This document shows, in pieces, positions 51,636 to 60,166 of a stretch of DNA of 64,000 bases. Source of the stretch: Cellulomonas sp. SG140 (GTDB lineage Bacteria > Actinomycetota > Actinomycetes > Actinomycetales > Cellulomonadaceae); the NCBI RefSeq assembly GCF_025770785.1, contig NZ_JANZLA010000002.1, positions 498,553 to 562,552 of the forward strand, written 5' to 3'. The translations under genes and the position numbers were made by a program. The notes under the pieces are model-generated. The model did no database searches. It was not told where the DNA came from and saw only the letters and a program-made list of their open reading frames with translations. Position 1 is the stretch's first letter; every line of letters begins with the position of its first letter.

Positions 51636-53990
51636 TCAGGTTGCCCGGTCGGCTGCGTAGCGCCCCCAGTCGCCGCCCGCATAAGTGGTGTGCCGAACGA
51701 CGTGCGAGGTCTTGAGGCCCAGGACGCCGGCGAGCATCGCCGGTGGGATCTCGGCGCTGAGCTGGTCGAGGGCGGCCAGCCGGGTCCGGCGCGGTTCGAT
51801 GCCGATGGTGCGCAGCCGCCTTCCCAGGCTCGTGGCCGCGAGGTGGCGACCGGCCCGCTGACCCGGGAACAGCCAGTCGCCCGGGAACTGTTCGGCGACG
51901 CCCTGGCGACGCCGCAGCGGTAGCGACTGAATCAGTGTCGCGAAGGGTTCGGGGAGCTCGAGCCGGTCGCCGCCGAGGCGAACGGTCACGATGTCGCCGT
52001 CGGTGGCGATGTCGTCGGTGGTCAGCGCGCAGATCCGCACCAACGGTTGGGCGTACAGCACGACGAGGGCGCCGGCGACGCGGTCGAGGGGGTCGAGGTC
52101 GTCGTCTCGGACCAGGCGGCGGGCGATGGTCCACCGGTGTTCCGGATCGGTGCGCAGGTCGCCCCGGCCGCTGAACGCTGGCGGCAGGATGATCGCCGGG
52201 GGCAGCACTCGGGTGCGCCTGGCCCAAGTCAGGAATGGCCGGACCTGGTGCGGTCGGGCGCGGAGGCTGGCGAACCAGCTGTCGATGTCGCCCTGGTGAA
52301 CGCTCGCCAGGGTGCGGTGGGTGGCTTCGATGGTGGCCAGGAACGCGATGACGGACCGCAGCGTGCGCCTGGCGTTGGCGACGGCGGCGCCGAGGTCGAC
52401 GGTCCCCTCGTGGTGGTGGCGCAGCCGCGGTAGGACCTGCCAGCGCAGCCAGCTGCGCACGACCCGTGCGTCGTTGACGTCCAGGGCCGCGAGCATCTGG
52501 TCGCTGTCGTGCTGGAGTCGGTCGATCGGCCGGTCCGGGTCGGGGGCCAGCGCGCCGGAGGCCAGGAGCAGGTCGCGCAGGTGCTCGATGGCCCTGGTTG
52601 GGGGTTGGGCGTCCATGGTGGCGTGGGTCAATGGTAGCCGCCCGGAGTCGAGAGCTGCGAGCAGCGCGGTGATCGTTGGTCGGCGCAGCCAGCGGCCGGT
52701 GGTCATGGGCTCGGCGGCCAGGATCGGTGCCCTCAGGGCGTGCAGGGCCCCGGGCGGGTGGTCGACCAGCAGCCCGTCGACGGTCCGCACCAGCGCGCAC
52801 CTGTCGCACAACTGCTGTCCGGCGACGGCGGTCAGGGGCCGGTTCTGGTGGCAGTCGGCGCAGCGGCGCGCCGCCCGCTCCCGGCACCCACGGCACAGCC
52901 CCCGGTCGTCGAGGACCCGGTCCGGTTGGGCGCAGGTCGCACAGCGGCCCCGTCGCCGATGAGCGTCCCGGCGGCACCGTCCGCACACGCGTTCATCCTC
53001 GCGCCGGGCGGGCCTGGCGCACCCAGGGCAGTGCCGCACGCAGGTCCGGCACCGCACCCGAGCCCCGTACACGCTCGCGTCGCTGCCACAGGGCTGCTGG
53101 CAGGACTGGCACGGTGGGAAGGGCAGGTCAGCCCCCGCGACGCGCAACGCGATGACGAGCCGGGCGACGACGAACGGGAGTCCGGGGTCGGTCAGGCGGT
53201 GCTCGTCGAGCAGTCGGGCAAGGGTCCGCAGGTCATGGCCGCGGGGCGCCACAGCCGTCAGGACTCCGGTGAGTTGGGCATGGTCCAGCGACACCTGACC
53301 GGTCAGCACCGACGTGAGCTGCTCGAGCGCCTCGGCTTGTTCGACCTCTGCGCGGGCTCGGTCGGTGCAGCTGCGGCAGCGCGGGTGACCGGCCTCGTCG
53401 CGCGCGTACGGGCGCCGCCGCCGACCGCAGCCGCCGCACGGTCGTGCACTGGTACGTCGGGCATAGCAGGCGGAGCAGATCGTCGCCCCGCCGGGGAGCT
53501 GGTGGTGGGCGGGTCGGGTCCGCCCACACTCCCGGCAGGTCGGGTGGATCGACGTGATCGTCTCGGCCCCCGCTGCGACCAGGGCGCCGACGAAGCGGTC
53601 CAGGACCGGCGGCCGACTGTTCGGTCCGATGACCAGGACGCCGGGGTTGGCCAGCAGGTGGTCGGCGAGCTGCCCCAACCGGCGTCCGTCGGCCATCTGG
53701 TCGATGACTCGAAGGACGGTGGCCTCGGCCAACGCCGGTTCGGCCGCCGCGACGGCCAGGATCACAGCCCGGCGCCGGGCGGCCAGCCGGCCGGCACCGC
53801 CCGCGCGGTAGCAGGCGTCGCACCACGGCGCCCCGTCGCCGTTGCGGCCCACGAGTTTGCGGTGCCGACCGCACGAGGCGCACAGGCCCTGGTGGGCGCG
53901 GGCCACGCACGCTGTGCAGATGCGCCCGTGCAGGCTGGCGCCCCTGAGCGTGACCTGCCGCCCGCACCCGGCACACGGCGGATCGCTCAC
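51636..53990 (-). CDS. Large zinc-knuckle protein with a degenerate tyrosine-recombinase C-terminus (TnpB-like)
   Basis: 784 residues from GTG 53990, overlapping the HTH stop by 4 nt. The first about 430 residues hold more than ten CxxC knuckles (CAGCGR, CASCGR, WCDACYR, CRECGR, CGGCGR, CRSCTD, CQSCQQPC, CRTC, CPGC, CATC, CADCHQ, LCDRC). The C-terminal third looks like a tyrosine recombinase core: Arg in YAQPLVRICAL, Tyr near the end in HTTYAGGDW, but the H-x-x-R pair is not intact (RRTRLAALDQ). The zinc fingers likely bind DNA; the recombinase may be a helper or act with the 375-aa enzyme. Order and size resemble Tn554 TnpB (about 630 aa), but the zinc region is extra. Confidence 0.8.
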   Translation of the reverse strand: MSDPPCAGCGRQVTLRGASLHGRICTACVARAHQGLCASCGRHRKLVGRNGDGAPWCDACYRAGGAGRLAARRRAVILAVAAAEPALAEATVLRVIDQMADGRRLGQLADHLLANPGVLVIGPNSRPPVLDRFVGALVAAGAETITSIHPTCRECGRTRPAHHQLPGGATICSACYARRTSARPCGGCGRRRRPYARDEAGHPRCRSCTDRARAEVEQAEALEQLTSVLTGQVSLDHAQLTGVLTAVAPRGHDLRTLARLLDEHRLTDPGLPFVVARLVIALRVAGADLPFPPCQSCQQPCGSDASVYGARVRCRTCVRHCPGCARPARREDERVCGRCRRDAHRRRGRCATCAQPDRVLDDRGLCRGCRERAARRCADCHQNRPLTAVAGQQLCDRCALVRTVDGLLVDHPPGALHALRAPILAAEPMTTGRWLRRPTITALLAALDSGRLPLTHATMDAQPPTRAIEHLRDLLLASGALAPDPDRPIDRLQHDSDQMLAALDVNDARVVRSWLRWQVLPRLRHHHEGTVDLGAAVANARRTLRSVIAFLATIEATHRTLASVHQGDIDSWFASLRARPHQVRPFLTWARRTRVLPPAIILPPAFSGRGDLRTDPEHRWTIARRLVRDDDLDPLDRVAGALVVLYAQPLVRICALTTDDIATDGDIVTVRLGGDRLELPEPFATLIQSLPLRRRQGVAEQFPGDWLFPGQRAGRHLAATSLGRRLRTIGIEPRRTRLAALDQLSAEIPPAMLAGVLGLKTSHVVRHTTYAGGDWGRYAADRAT

Positions 53991-54355
53991 CGGTCGCGGT
54001 GGATCTCGGCCCGCCGCGGAACCTGTCCCCGCCGCCCGTCCGCTGACGCGATCGCTGCCGACCCGCTGGTGCCGGTCGCCCCGGTCCGGCGGGTCGCCGC
54101 GACGGGCTCGATCAAGTCGTTGGGGCTGCAGGCCAGGATGTCGCACAGCGCCATCAGCGTGAGCAGGCTCAGGCGTTCGGGGGTCTGGGTGACCAGGCGG
54201 TAGACCTGCGCGGCCGACAGGACCACGCCGCGCTCGGCCAGCAGCGGCACCAGGTCGGTGGTGGCGAACATGTTGTGCTCGGCCATCCGCAGTCTCAGGT
54301 GCCAGGCGTATCCCAGCTTGCGGGCGGGTGCCATCGCGGCGCTCCTGTCTGTCAT
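53987..54355 (-). CDS. Helix-turn-helix protein of the recombinase unit (TnpC-like)
   Basis: 122 residues. The helix-turn-helix lies at about 38-80 (LLAERGVVLSAAQVYRLVTQ, then LLTLMALCDILACSPNDLIE), of the XRE/Cro type, followed by a disordered basic tail. It overlaps both partner genes by 4 nt. Tn554 TnpC is about 125 residues and assists recombination direction, which fits the place and size; the HTH identity is what is visible. Confidence 0.78.
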   Translation of the reverse strand: MTDRSAAMAPARKLGYAWHLRLRMAEHNMFATTDLVPLLAERGVVLSAAQVYRLVTQTPERLSLLTLMALCDILACSPNDLIEPVAATRRTGATGTSGSAAIASADGRRGQVPRRAEIHRDR

Positions 54356-55479
54356 GCGCCGGCGGGATCGGTGAACGCCCGGCCCAGGGCCCGGCGCAGC
54401 GCATGGTTCTTGTAATCCGAGCCGACCGTGGTGTACCCGGCGGTGGTCGACCCCCACGAGTGGCCGACCTGCTGCTGAACGAACAGGTGGTCGAACCCGT
54501 CCTCGATCAGGTGCGTGATGTAGGAGTGGCGCAGGCAGTGCGGCCCCAGCTCGCCCGGCAGACCGCACTGGTCGCGGTAGGCGGCGAACCTGGTGTTGAT
54601 GTGATCGGTCGAGATCCTCGCTCCCCGCTCGGTCGGCCACAACGTCGTCGACGTCGAGGCGTAGGCGGGCCGGATCTCCTCAACCCACTCCGCGAGGGTC
54701 TCGGCAGCCCAGCCCATCGTGGTCAGCACCGTGCGTCGACGCGGCGGGCCACCCTTCATCGCCTTGCCGTAGCGCACCGAGACCGCGCCGTAGCGGCCGA
54801 ACTGCTCGGCGTGCGGGTTGCCCGACAGGTCAGCCAGGTCCAGCATCGCCACCTCCCGGCGGCGCAACCCGAAGGCGTACACCGTCTTGAACAACGCCGC
54901 GTCACGAAACGCCGCCAACCAGCCCTTGCGCCCGGACCTACCCACCGCCACAACCCGCTCGTCGCAGTAGTCGAAGAACCTCTGCAGCTCCTGGCGGCTC
55001 AGCGGACGATTCCCGGGGCGCGCCTCGCTCTGGTCGCGGTGCACGGCGGTGTTCCACTCGTGGAAGACCTGCACAGGGTGGGTGCCGAACCGCTGCTCGC
55101 ACACCTCGTCCCAGCCGTAGCGGCGATCGGTCACGTACCCGCAGAACAGCTGCACCGCCATCTGGTAGTTGCGCAGCGTCGAGTGCGCCAACCCCCGACC
55201 GACCAGCGCCGTCGTCCACTCCTCGACATCGCCCGGGGTCCACGCCCACGGGTAGGCGTTGGTGAACGCGACCAGTCGGCGCACCAACAACAGCCGTTGC
55301 TCGATCGTGGTGGCGGCCAAGAGCCTCGAGGTCTGCTGAGCGGCCCAGCCCGCCAGCATCGCCTCCACGACCGCCTCCTCCGGGGCAAGGAACGACACGC
55401 CCGCGGCCAGCACGGACGCGGCCGAGCCAGGCACCGCCACCCGCAGCGATCGATCAGCAGGCATCCATCTCCATCCCAT
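54352..55479 (-). CDS. Tyrosine recombinase (TnpA-like)
   Basis: 375 residues with a complete catalytic set: Arg206, Lys242, His314-x-x-Arg317, His340 and Tyr349 (in VGHSWGSTTAGYTTVG). The N-terminal core-binding domain is about 55-150. Size is close to Tn554 TnpA (about 361 aa). As the outermost gene at the right end of the transposon, it is the likely integrase. ATG 55479 lies 188 nt from the right end. Confidence 0.92.
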   Translation of the reverse strand: MGWRWMPADRSLRVAVPGSAASVLAAGVSFLAPEEAVVEAMLAGWAAQQTSRLLAATTIEQRLLLVRRLVAFTNAYPWAWTPGDVEEWTTALVGRGLAHSTLRNYQMAVQLFCGYVTDRRYGWDEVCEQRFGTHPVQVFHEWNTAVHRDQSEARPGNRPLSRQELQRFFDYCDERVVAVGRSGRKGWLAAFRDAALFKTVYAFGLRRREVAMLDLADLSGNPHAEQFGRYGAVSVRYGKAMKGGPPRRRTVLTTMGWAAETLAEWVEEIRPAYASTSTTLWPTERGARISTDHINTRFAAYRDQCGLPGELGPHCLRHSYITHLIEDGFDHLFVQQQVGHSWGSTTAGYTTVGSDYKNHALRRALGRAFTDPAGA

Positions 55480-55666
55480 ACCCGTCGCGGTCCGATGACC
55501 GTATCATGTATCCGATGCAAGATTGCGGCGTTGTCCATCGTCCCCCGACAGCCCGTCCGGGCCCCCTATGCTCGGCCTTCGCCGTCCGCCGATGTGCCGA
55601 GATCCCGACGGCGGAACGCCGTGCAGTGCCCCTGAATCACGCACTCGATGTGATTGGCCGCAGTTA
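55480..55666. other. Right end of the transposon
   Basis: 187 bp between the recombinase start and the ArdC fragment. It holds an AT-richer stretch (ATCATGTATCCGATGCAAG) that may be the recombinase promoter, and ACGGCG/CGCCGT, a 6-bp inverted repeat with a 3-nt loop at 55608-55622. No gene. Confidence 0.45.
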
Positions 55667-56524
55667 CCCTCGAACGTGCTCCTCATCGCAGCCCAGCGCC
55701 CCGACGCCACTCGCGTCGCCGGTATCCGCACCTGGAACGGCCTGAACCGGCACGTGGTCAAGGGCGAGCACGGCATCGCAATCCTCGCCCCGTGCGTGTA
55801 CCGAAGCCGCGATGAAGTACCGCCCGAGGCAGACGTGCGGGAAGCTGTTGCGCCGGCACGGCCGGGCGATGAGGAGCCCCTGCGACGGCGCGAGCTGCAG
55901 GGGTTCCGAGTGGTGCACGTCTTCGACGTCACCCAGACCGACGGCGCCCCGCTGCCCAGCGTTCAGCCGCAACTGCTCGCAGGTCAGGCACCTCGAGAGG
56001 TTTGGGACGGGCTCGCCACCCTCACGACGAGCGCTGGATACCGGCTCGAACGCCGCACTTGCCCCACAGGCGTGAACGGCTGGACCGCGCCCGAGGACAG
56101 GCTCGTCGTCGTCGCCGAGGACCTCGAACCAGCCCAGGCCACCAAGACACTCGCCCACGAGCTCGGCCACATCCGCGCCAACCACGCCAGACGATTCCCC
56201 GACTACGGCATCGACCGCACGTGCCGCGGCGCCGCCGAGGTCGAAGCCGAATCGATCGCCTACATCGTCACCAGCCACCTCGGCATGAACCCCGCGGCGT
56301 ACTCCGTCCCCTACATCGCCGGATGGGCCGAGGACCTCGACGTTCTGCGCCACCACATGAGCACCGTCGTCACCGTCGCCCAAGAACTTCTCGAAGGTCT
56401 CGACCACGTCAGCGAACGGGCTCCGCGCTCGGGCCCGAGCCCTGAGCGGACCGTTCCGGTCAACGCTCCTACTCCCGCGCAACATATGCCTGCGCCGGGC
56501 GCCCTCCTTCAGCAGGAGAAGTGA
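55667..56524 (+). pseudogene. ArdC-type antirestriction gene, 3' fragment with zincin domain
   Basis: Starting at the transposon edge the frame reads P-S-N-V-L-L-I-A-A-Q-R-P-D-A-T and continues for 285 codons to TGA 56524. RTWNGLNRHVVKGEHGIAIL completes the ssDNA-binding N-terminal domain, and the metallopeptidase-like part has TLAHELGHIRANHARRF with HExxH. Joined to 43292-43432 it gives a 332-residue ArdC-like protein. Alone it lacks a start with ribosome site, though an internal start could make the zincin domain. In the intact gene it would follow the T4SS hydrolase directly. Confidence 0.87.
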
Positions 56525-56895
56525 GAGCGACCCGACGGACCCGTTCCGGGCGACCGCCGGTGTCACACGTACCCACCATGCTGGGGACGTGCACGATCGG
56601 ACTCCGCAGAGGTCACAACGCTAGCGAGGGCGTTGGGGTGCGGGCCAACCGCCTGATAAGCGCCCAGTCCTCCAACGAGATCACCCCTCAACGTCGCTCG
56701 AGGTGTCATCACTTTGGACCGTCGTCCTGGCCCACAATTCGACGGTCACCCACAACAGGTCGTGCGCTTCAGCGCCACTGCTCAAGGCTTGTCGGCGACA
56801 GAGCGCACACGGGCCACCCGGCGTTCTCCTCCCGACAAAGGGTCGCTCACCCGGTGACGAGTGTGGCGATACTCACCGCGGTCACGCCGAAGCGC
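56525..56895. other. Noncoding stretch after the ArdC fragment
   Basis: 371 bp in which I see no gene, repeat or attachment site. It is the last sequence before the small protein gene at 56896 and could contain the damaged right part of the element. Confidence 0.4.
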
Positions 56896-57174
56896 CTAAA
56901 GGTGAAGCCGTTCGGCCTCGATCCGAATGTGCGTCCCCGCCGCGATCGCCGCGGCGTACTCGGCGAGCTCCGGATCTGTGATCTCCCCGCCTGCCCGCTC
57001 GAACAGCCGCTGGAGTTCCGTTCGGATCTCCGCCGTGGGGCGGCCGGCGAACCTCAGTCGAAACTGATCCAGTTCCTGAGTGAGATCGTCGGCGATCCGG
57101 TCCATCGCCGGCTGGGCCTGCCGTTCGACCTCGCGGAGCAGTGCTCGCTCGTCGAACTCGAAGTGAAAGGACAT
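56896..57174 (-). CDS. Small hypothetical helical protein
   Basis: 92 residues from ATG 57174 with GGAGGAGA 5 nt upstream. It is acidic and almost entirely helical (SFHFEFDERALLREVERQAQ, then ITDPELAEYAAAIAAGTHIR). No family is recognised; proteins of this shape occur near integrated elements in actinobacteria. It may be the last gene of the element or the first of the chromosome. Confidence 0.65.
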   Translation of the reverse strand: MSFHFEFDERALLREVERQAQPAMDRIADDLTQELDQFRLRFAGRPTAEIRTELQRLFERAGGEITDPELAEYAAAIAAGTHIRIEAERLHL

Positions 57175-57351
57175 CGCATCTCCTCCCGAGAAGCGGCAGC
57201 TTGAAGCGCCGCCGACTCCGCTCGAACACACATTCGAGTGTGCCGGTCGTCAGGTCGACACCCATGTCGACACGCGGGCGCCAGCGGTATCGGACAGCCA
57301 GGTTCGAACTGGCTCCGGCATGCGCACTGGGTCGTCGTCGCGCTTCGGAAC

Positions 57352-58623
57352 TCAGCGGCGGCCTCGACCGTGCACGCTCACCCTCCCAGCGAGCGCGCTT
57401 GCGGCGACCATCCAGGCTGCGGCGTAGCCGAACGCCACGGAGGGGGACAGGGCGGACCACAGCAGCCCGGCAACGAGGGACGCCCCAAGGTCGCCCATTG
57501 CCTGGACGAGGCCGAGCAGGCCGTACCCGTTCCCCCGGAGCCGGTCGGGCAACGTCTGCGCGACGAGCGTCGACTCGGCCGTCTCGGCCAGTCCGATCCC
57601 GGCGCCCGCGAGGGCGAATCCGGCCGCGAGGATGACCCACCCTCCCGTCGGGACGGCGAACAAGACGTAGGCCACGACGTACGCCGCTGCCCCCGCCGTG
57701 AAGGTTGTGCGCGGGCCGAGGCGGTCGGTCAGTGAACCGCCTGCAAGTGCGGTCGTTGCCGCCACCGCGTTGTGCAGCGCGTACAGGAGGATCGCCAGGC
57801 TGGTGGCGGTCGTCGCGGATCGGTTGCCGGCCTCGAGCTCGGTGGAGGCCCGCAGGATGAGCAAGGTCGTGGCGACGTTGCCGAGCTCGAAGCAGGCGAT
57901 CGGCACCAGCGCGCGGCCCATGCCGGCCGCGCGCAGCTCCCGCAGGGAGAACGACAGCCGGGCCGTGGCTCCCGGCTCGGTCAGCCGCCGGCGGGCTTCT
58001 CGTCCGGCGATGCCGATGGAGGCGACAGCGACGAGGCCTGGCAGGACGGACACCATCATGGCGTGCCGAACCCCGATCACCGCGACCAGCGCAGAGGCCA
58101 CGAGCGGGCCGATGAGCGCGCCCAGGTTGTCGCCTGCCCGTTCGACCCCGCTGGCTCGGCCGTACGCGCGTGGGGGCACGAGCGACACGAGCATGGTGTC
58201 CCGAGACGGCGAGCGGACGCCCCGGGCGGCCCACGCAACGGCGCGGAGGATCGCCACCTGCCAGACGGCTGTCGCGAGGCCGATCGCTGCCGTCGCGACC
58301 GTCGTCAAGAGATATCCACCCGAGGCGAGTCGGGCCCGCCGCCGAGGCTCGGCGGCCAGCGGACCACCGACAAGCTTGCTGAGCCCCACCAGAGCGTCCG
58401 ACGCGCCTTCGATGGCGCCCAGCGCCGCGGGACCTGCGTGCAGGGTCGCCGTCAGGAAGGCGGGAAGCAGGCTTGTGACCTGCTCGTGGCTGGCGTCACT
58501 GGCCAAGGACGCGATGCCGATCGAGACAACACCAGGTGTCAGCCATCGGTCACCAGGGGTGGCGGCCGGCGCCCCGTCCGGCGTCGTCCCGCTCGCGTCG
58601 GCGCGACCCAATCTCTCACTCAT
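57352..58623 (-). CDS. Major facilitator superfamily transporter
   Basis: 423 residues with about twelve membrane helices. The MFS signature loop between TM2 and TM3 is degenerate (SKLVGGPLAAEPRRRARLAS), and a motif-A-like GGSLTDRLGPRTTFT lies at the start of the second half. The segment ARGVRSPSRDTMLV after TM4/5 matches MFS proteins of the drug/metabolite group. The substrate is unknown. It overlaps the stop of the upstream MutS-like gene by 8 nt and is the last gene of the operon. Confidence 0.85.
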   Translation of the reverse strand: MSERLGRADASGTTPDGAPAATPGDRWLTPGVVSIGIASLASDASHEQVTSLLPAFLTATLHAGPAALGAIEGASDALVGLSKLVGGPLAAEPRRRARLASGGYLLTTVATAAIGLATAVWQVAILRAVAWAARGVRSPSRDTMLVSLVPPRAYGRASGVERAGDNLGALIGPLVASALVAVIGVRHAMMVSVLPGLVAVASIGIAGREARRRLTEPGATARLSFSLRELRAAGMGRALVPIACFELGNVATTLLILRASTELEAGNRSATTATSLAILLYALHNAVAATTALAGGSLTDRLGPRTTFTAGAAAYVVAYVLFAVPTGGWVILAAGFALAGAGIGLAETAESTLVAQTLPDRLRGNGYGLLGLVQAMGDLGASLVAGLLWSALSPSVAFGYAAAWMVAASALAGRVSVHGRGRR

Positions 58624-60166
58624 GGCTGCCTTCCAGACGATCGCGGTTGCCGCCGACGGACGTCACACCCTCTGCGGCGGGCCCGAACTCCTGCTCGTAC
58701 AGGTCCCGTGCGAAGCTCGTCGCCAGAGGCGACCCGGGCTCGATCCGGTAAGGCCGCTGCCCGTTGTCGCCGCGTGCGGCCCGAAGGAAGAGAGCGGGCG
58801 GGTCACCCGACTCGTAGAGCCGTCCAGCCAGGTCGAACAGGTGCGTCACGGCTACGACGCGCACGCCCGCACGGGTCAGCGCGCGGAGGAGGGTCAGGGC
58901 GATCCGGGAGCCCTCGGCTTCGTCCGTGGACGAGAGCGACTCGTTGCTCAGCAACAGCGCGCCAGGGTCGAGGTCGTCGACGAGCCTGCTCAGGCGGGAC
59001 AGCTCCTCGTCCAGCTTCCCGTGCTGGAGGTCCGCGTCCTCCTCCCGTGCCCAGTGGCTGCGGACGGTCGGCACCAGTGCGGCACGCATGGCTGTGGCGG
59101 GCACGAACATCCCGGCGCCCAGCATCAGGTGCGCCAGCCCGATCGCGCGCAGCAATGTCGTCTTCCCGCCGTGGTTGGCGCCGGTCACCACCACCAACCG
59201 CACGGCGTCGGCATGCACGTCGTTGGTCACGGCCGGCTGGCCGGTGGTCAGCACGAGGGCGGGGTCGTAGACGCACTCGATTCGGACGTCGTCGTCTCCC
59301 ACCGGCAAGGGCTGGGGGAAGCAGACAGGCATCCCGACGGTGGTCAGTCGCTCGTGCAGCGCCAGGCAGCCCAGGTAGAAGGCGACCTCGCCCCGTAGTG
59401 CCTCGAGGAAGGCGTGCACATGACCGGCAGCCTGGTCGGCGGCGTCCGCCACTCGCCACAGCGCACGGTCTCGCAGCTCCTCGAGGGCCTTGAAACCGGC
59501 CTCGTCCCGGTCGGGCACCGTGAAGGAGAACCTGGGCTTGGCGAGGGCCACACGACGGAACACCCGACCCGCGCTCATCGGTGTCCGGGGAAGGGGGTGC
59601 TCCACCTGGCCGTCCGGCGCGAGTTCGGCCGCGAACAACAGGGTGTCGCGGCGCGCGAGCACGGCGAGCTGATCGCGAAGCTGCGCCATCCCGGCATCGT
59701 CGAGCTCGGCGCGGACGGTCCTGACGAACGCCCGCATGCCGGGGGACGCGAGCGTGTCACCGTGCTGCGCAACCAGGGCACGCAGCTCCTCGATGATCTC
59801 CAGCTGAGCGGTGAGGACACGGACCGCGCGATCGAGGACCATCTCTGGTCGAAACCGTGGGCTCCACCACACGGACCGTTCGGCCTCGAGCGCGCGCGTC
59901 GCGATGTCGTACAGCGCCCGGGGCACATGGGGGTGTGCCAAGCAGTCGGCCAGGACCTCCTGCCGGTAGGTGACAGCTTCGGGCGAGGTCAGGGGTGACA
60001 GGAGCGCACTTCGCGCAGCAGCTCGTTGCAGTCGGTCGCCGGATCCCATGGCGTCCAGCAGCACGTCGATCTGCAGGTCCTGGGCCAAGGCTGCCACCGG
60101 GTCTGCGAGGTCGCCGACGGCTGTCGGGTTCACGTCGGCGTCGGCCGCCATCAGGTGCACCTTCAT
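58616..60166 (-). CDS. MutS-like ATPase (first of two)
   Basis: 516 residues. Only the helical clamp/lever and ATPase regions of MutS are present. Walker A is GANHGGKTT, Walker B region LLLSNESLSSTD, and VAVTHLFDLAGRLYESG matches the MutS ATPase core. The mismatch-recognition and connector domains of MutS (N-terminal about 250 residues) are absent. Such small MutS homologues are unlikely to detect mismatches; they may act on branched DNA or RNA. It overlaps both neighbours (8 nt and 4 nt). Confidence 0.87.
   Translation of the reverse strand: MKVHLMAADADVNPTAVGDLADPVAALAQDLQIDVLLDAMGSGDRLQRAAARSALLSPLTSPEAVTYRQEVLADCLAHPHVPRALYDIATRALEAERSVWWSPRFRPEMVLDRAVRVLTAQLEIIEELRALVAQHGDTLASPGMRAFVRTVRAELDDAGMAQLRDQLAVLARRDTLLFAAELAPDGQVEHPLPRTPMSAGRVFRRVALAKPRFSFTVPDRDEAGFKALEELRDRALWRVADAADQAAGHVHAFLEALRGEVAFYLGCLALHERLTTVGMPVCFPQPLPVGDDDVRIECVYDPALVLTTGQPAVTNDVHADAVRLVVVTGANHGGKTTLLRAIGLAHLMLGAGMFVPATAMRAALVPTVRSHWAREEDADLQHGKLDEELSRLSRLVDDLDPGALLLSNESLSSTDEAEGSRIALTLLRALTRAGVRVVAVTHLFDLAGRLYESGDPPALFLRAARGDNGQRPYRIEPGSPLATSFARDLYEQEFGPAAEGVTSVGGNRDRLEGSHE

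Larger units (their letters stand above)
43433..55666. mobile_element. 12,234-bp Tn554-like transposon carrying mercury and heavy-metal resistance
   Basis: The boundaries come from rejoining the split ArdC frame: T-T-Y-S at 43432 and P-S-N-V-L-L at 55667 give an uninterrupted protein. Only the single base A before both breakpoints is shared, so there is no evident target duplication, as in Tn554. At the right end, three overlapping genes (375-aa tyrosine recombinase, 122-aa helix-turn-helix protein, 784-aa zinc-knuckle recombinase-like protein) compare in number and size with Tn554 TnpA, TnpC and TnpB. The cargo is metal resistance. GAACGCCGTG occurs 21 nt inside the left end and 43 nt inside the right end. 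Confidence 0.72.
13715..57174. mobile_element. Integrated conjugative-type element with Tad pilus, T4SS and defence genes
   Basis: The left border is the tRNA fragment at 13715 beside a tyrosine integrase. The element then carries a Xis-like protein, a Tad pilus locus, a methyltransferase/nuclease cluster, an OLD nuclease, a T4SS and a broken ArdC gene holding a nested transposon. The right border is not defined: no second copy of the tRNA tail is seen, and the last accessory-looking gene ends at 57174 before a chromosomal-type operon. No relaxase and no replication initiator were found, so the element may be incomplete or dependent on others. Confidence 0.7.

Noticed and set aside
53991..54404. 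Longer start for the zinc-knuckle protein (922 aa)
   Set aside because: The extra residues overlap the HTH gene in another frame; GTG 53990 begins directly before the first knuckle with a 4-nt overlap.
56521..57204. Plus-strand 227-codon frame after ArdC
   Set aside because: Low coding character, overlaps the minus-strand 92-aa gene with strong ribosome site, and no recognisable motif.
57288..57308. T-arm-like hairpin (AGCCAG, TTCGAAC loop, CTGGCT) as the missing right-end tRNA
   Set aside because: The acceptor and other arms do not form and the sequence does not match the left-end tRNA tail, so it is not the attachment site.
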